Shown here: positions 39,478 to 40,717 of the stretch, one piece after another
Numbering within the stretch: the first letter of the stretch is position 1
Layout: each line of letters begins with the position of its first letter
Assembly: GCA_016795425.1 (NCBI GenBank)
Contig: JAEUHG010000057.1
Coordinates: 1-40,717, forward strand
Length of the DNA stretch: 40,717 nt
Reading direction: 5' to 3'
Origin: Verrucomicrobiales bacterium
Lineage (GTDB): Bacteria > Verrucomicrobiota > Verrucomicrobiia > Limisphaerales > CAIMTB01
Program-made: the position numbers and the translations under genes
Notes under the pieces: generated by a model
The model's input: the letters and a program-made list of their open reading frames with translations, nothing else
Told to the model about the DNA's origin: nothing
Database searches by the model: none

Positions 39478-40717
39478 TCATCGCCAGCCGACGATCCGCG
39501 GTATATCCAGACGCACCCAAAAGCGCTCCTGCGACTCTCCGCCCCGGCCACGGTTCCCCTGCCGTCCCGACACCACGAAACGGCCCGAGTAGATGCGGCC
39601 TCCAAACTCCACCCTCACCTCGCCCGCCGCTCCATCCGGAGCTTCGCCTTCGTAGAAGTTGACGGAAGCCTCCACTTCCCGCAGATCCACCGGCTTTTCG
39701 AACTCGATGAATTCATACTCACGGTCCGGCGACTTGCGATGGTCTTTGAAGTAGTACCCCTCGTCGCTGCGGGTTCGCTCGAAATACAGGGTCACCCCGT
39801 GGGAGGCCGGGCGAGCGTACAGATCCAAGTCCCAGGCGCCGCGCCAACGAATGCCGATCTTCATCGGACCCACCTGGGTGCTGGGGGGAGCGGGACGTTC
39901 CCCACCAGACAGATCCTTGGTAATCCAATCGGAGATCCCCATGTCGCGAGTGATGCGCAACATCTCGACCTTGGTTTGTTCCGGGTCGAGGGCATAGCGA
40001 GGCTTCACCGGCACCTCCGGGTCGGGTCCAGATGTTCCCGGTGCCCGTACCGCCTGAAATACCGTGGGCAGATCACCGGTGCAGGTGGCCAACCGGCCAC
40101 CTTGCAGTTCCACGAACAACGTCCAAAACCGCACCACCCTTTCCTCGTGGATGGCCGAGGACCAGGGAGTCCCAAAATACCCCAGATGCACCGTCAGACC
40201 CTTCAACGCCTCACCCCGATCCTTGAGGCCGAACACGGACTTGTCCCGCGCGGCAGCCAGATGGCCGTCAGAAGGGAAATAGCCGTCGGTCATGGCAAAG
40301 GTGGGCTCCTTCGCGTCGAGATACAATGGACTGCCGAGGACCATGGCGACGACGTTGTGATCGGGGCCCATCGCATTTGCGGCGAGGAAATCGAGAAACT
40401 GCGGCAGGCGCACCGCCTGGGTGAAATCCAGCGAGCCCGCCGTGGGCTTTGAATGATCATGCGCCAGGAAGTTCTTCAGGTCACGGATGCGATCCTGAAA
40501 CTGGTTGGCGCGCGTTTTTCCGCTGGAGAAAGCCCGCAATCCGGGCACTTCGATGGTGGCGATCGTGCGCAGATGATAGGCATCATACAGCCACAACGAC
40601 GAGTTCAGTGGCATGGTTTCGATGAGGAAGCGCACCGTCTGCCGAAACGTGTCCTCCTTGGCTGCCGGCTCCAAGAAGGGCGAGATGCCGATCACGAAAC
40701 GAGTGTGGCGGTCCGGT
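39478..40717 (-). CDS. Unknown protein with C-terminal beta-sandwich, 5' end outside the window
   Basis: The frame is open to the right edge of the window; a GTG at 40693-40695 lies inside it, but the residues before it (RHTRF then VIGISPFL) read as continuous protein, so I take the gene as partial, with at least 413 codons visible. The segment VIGISPFLEPAAKE, hydrophobic LIETMPLNSSLWLYDAYHL and VAMVLGSPLYLDA suggest an alpha/beta domain of unknown type. The last 130 residues (MKIGIRWRGAWDLDLYARP, GVTLYFERT, EVRVEFGGRIYSGRFVVSG) look like a beta-sandwich resembling the DUF2135/YfaP group, which has W-x-D-x-D-L motifs. I cannot assign a function. Confidence 0.7.
   Translation of the reverse strand, partial: PDRHTRFVIGISPFLEPAAKEDTFRQTVRFLIETMPLNSSLWLYDAYHLRTIATIEVPGLRAFSSGKTRANQFQDRIRDLKNFLAHDHSKPTAGSLDFTQAVRLPQFLDFLAANAMGPDHNVVAMVLGSPLYLDAKEPTFAMTDGYFPSDGHLAAARDKSVFGLKDRGEALKGLTVHLGYFGTPWSSAIHEERVVRFWTLFVELQGGRLATCTGDLPTVFQAVRAPGTSGPDPEVPVKPRYALDPEQTKVEMLRITRDMGISDWITKDLSGGERPAPPSTQVGPMKIGIRWRGAWDLDLYARPASHGVTLYFERTRSDEGYYFKDHRKSPDREYEFIEFEKPVDLREVEASVNFYEGEAPDGAAGEVRVEFGGRIYSGRFVVSGRQGNRGRGGESQERFWVRLDIPRIVGWR

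Overview
The window looks like a stretch of chromosome from a high-GC member of the Verrucomicrobiota, probably close to the Limisphaerales/Pedosphaera group. This is inferred from gene content: H-X9-DG prepilin-like proteins with an FTLIE signal, a giant protein with a PVC-type (TIGR02604-like) propeller, delta-60 repeat and CotH/lamin-tail surface proteins, CRTAC1/UnbV and TPR proteins, and an ECF sigma factor with a long C-terminal extension. Most genes lack a clear Shine-Dalgarno sequence. I see no rRNA, tRNA, CRISPR array, transposase or phage gene.

Layout. Positions 1-120 hold the end of a secreted S9-type peptidase. A four-gene minus-strand operon (5207 down to 122) encodes a Tat-exported sugar isomerase/epimerase-like TIM barrel, a sodium:solute symporter and two amidohydrolases; the last amidohydrolase has lost most of its metal ligands. 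A 655-bp gene-free region with a strong plus-strand terminator follows. Next come gnd (5863-7326), a small lipoprotein, a REP-like hairpin pair and a PLP aminotransferase. Positions 9533-21698 hold three very large exported proteins: a CotH/lamin-tail protein, a delta-60/Ig protein, and a 1495-residue protein joining SGNH-like, propeller, HEAT, discoidin and azurin domains. After these come a neutral-ceramidase-like protein and a membrane acetyltransferase (21922-24659).

The middle (24660-30812) is regulatory. It has a truncated remnant of a secreted-protein gene, an ECF sigma factor continuous with a membrane segment and HEAT-like domain, a palindrome-rich spacer ending in a near-perfect sigma-54 promoter before a coiled-coil lipoprotein gene, and two divergent prepilin-like genes that share a long inverted repeat.

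Positions 30844-37101 form a plus-strand cluster for envelope proteins: a membrane-anchored TPR protein, a CRTAC1/UnbV lipoprotein, a trypsin-like protease with four PDZ domains, and a protease-fold protein lacking the catalytic His and Ser. The window ends with minus-strand genes for a phosphodiester glycosidase-like protein, a DusB-type tRNA-dihydrouridine synthase and a partial unknown protein.

The strongest leads are the sigma-54 promoter with its upstream palindromes, the membrane-tethered sigma factor, the azurin fusion, and two active/degenerate enzyme pairs. All family names come from reading motifs, without database searches.
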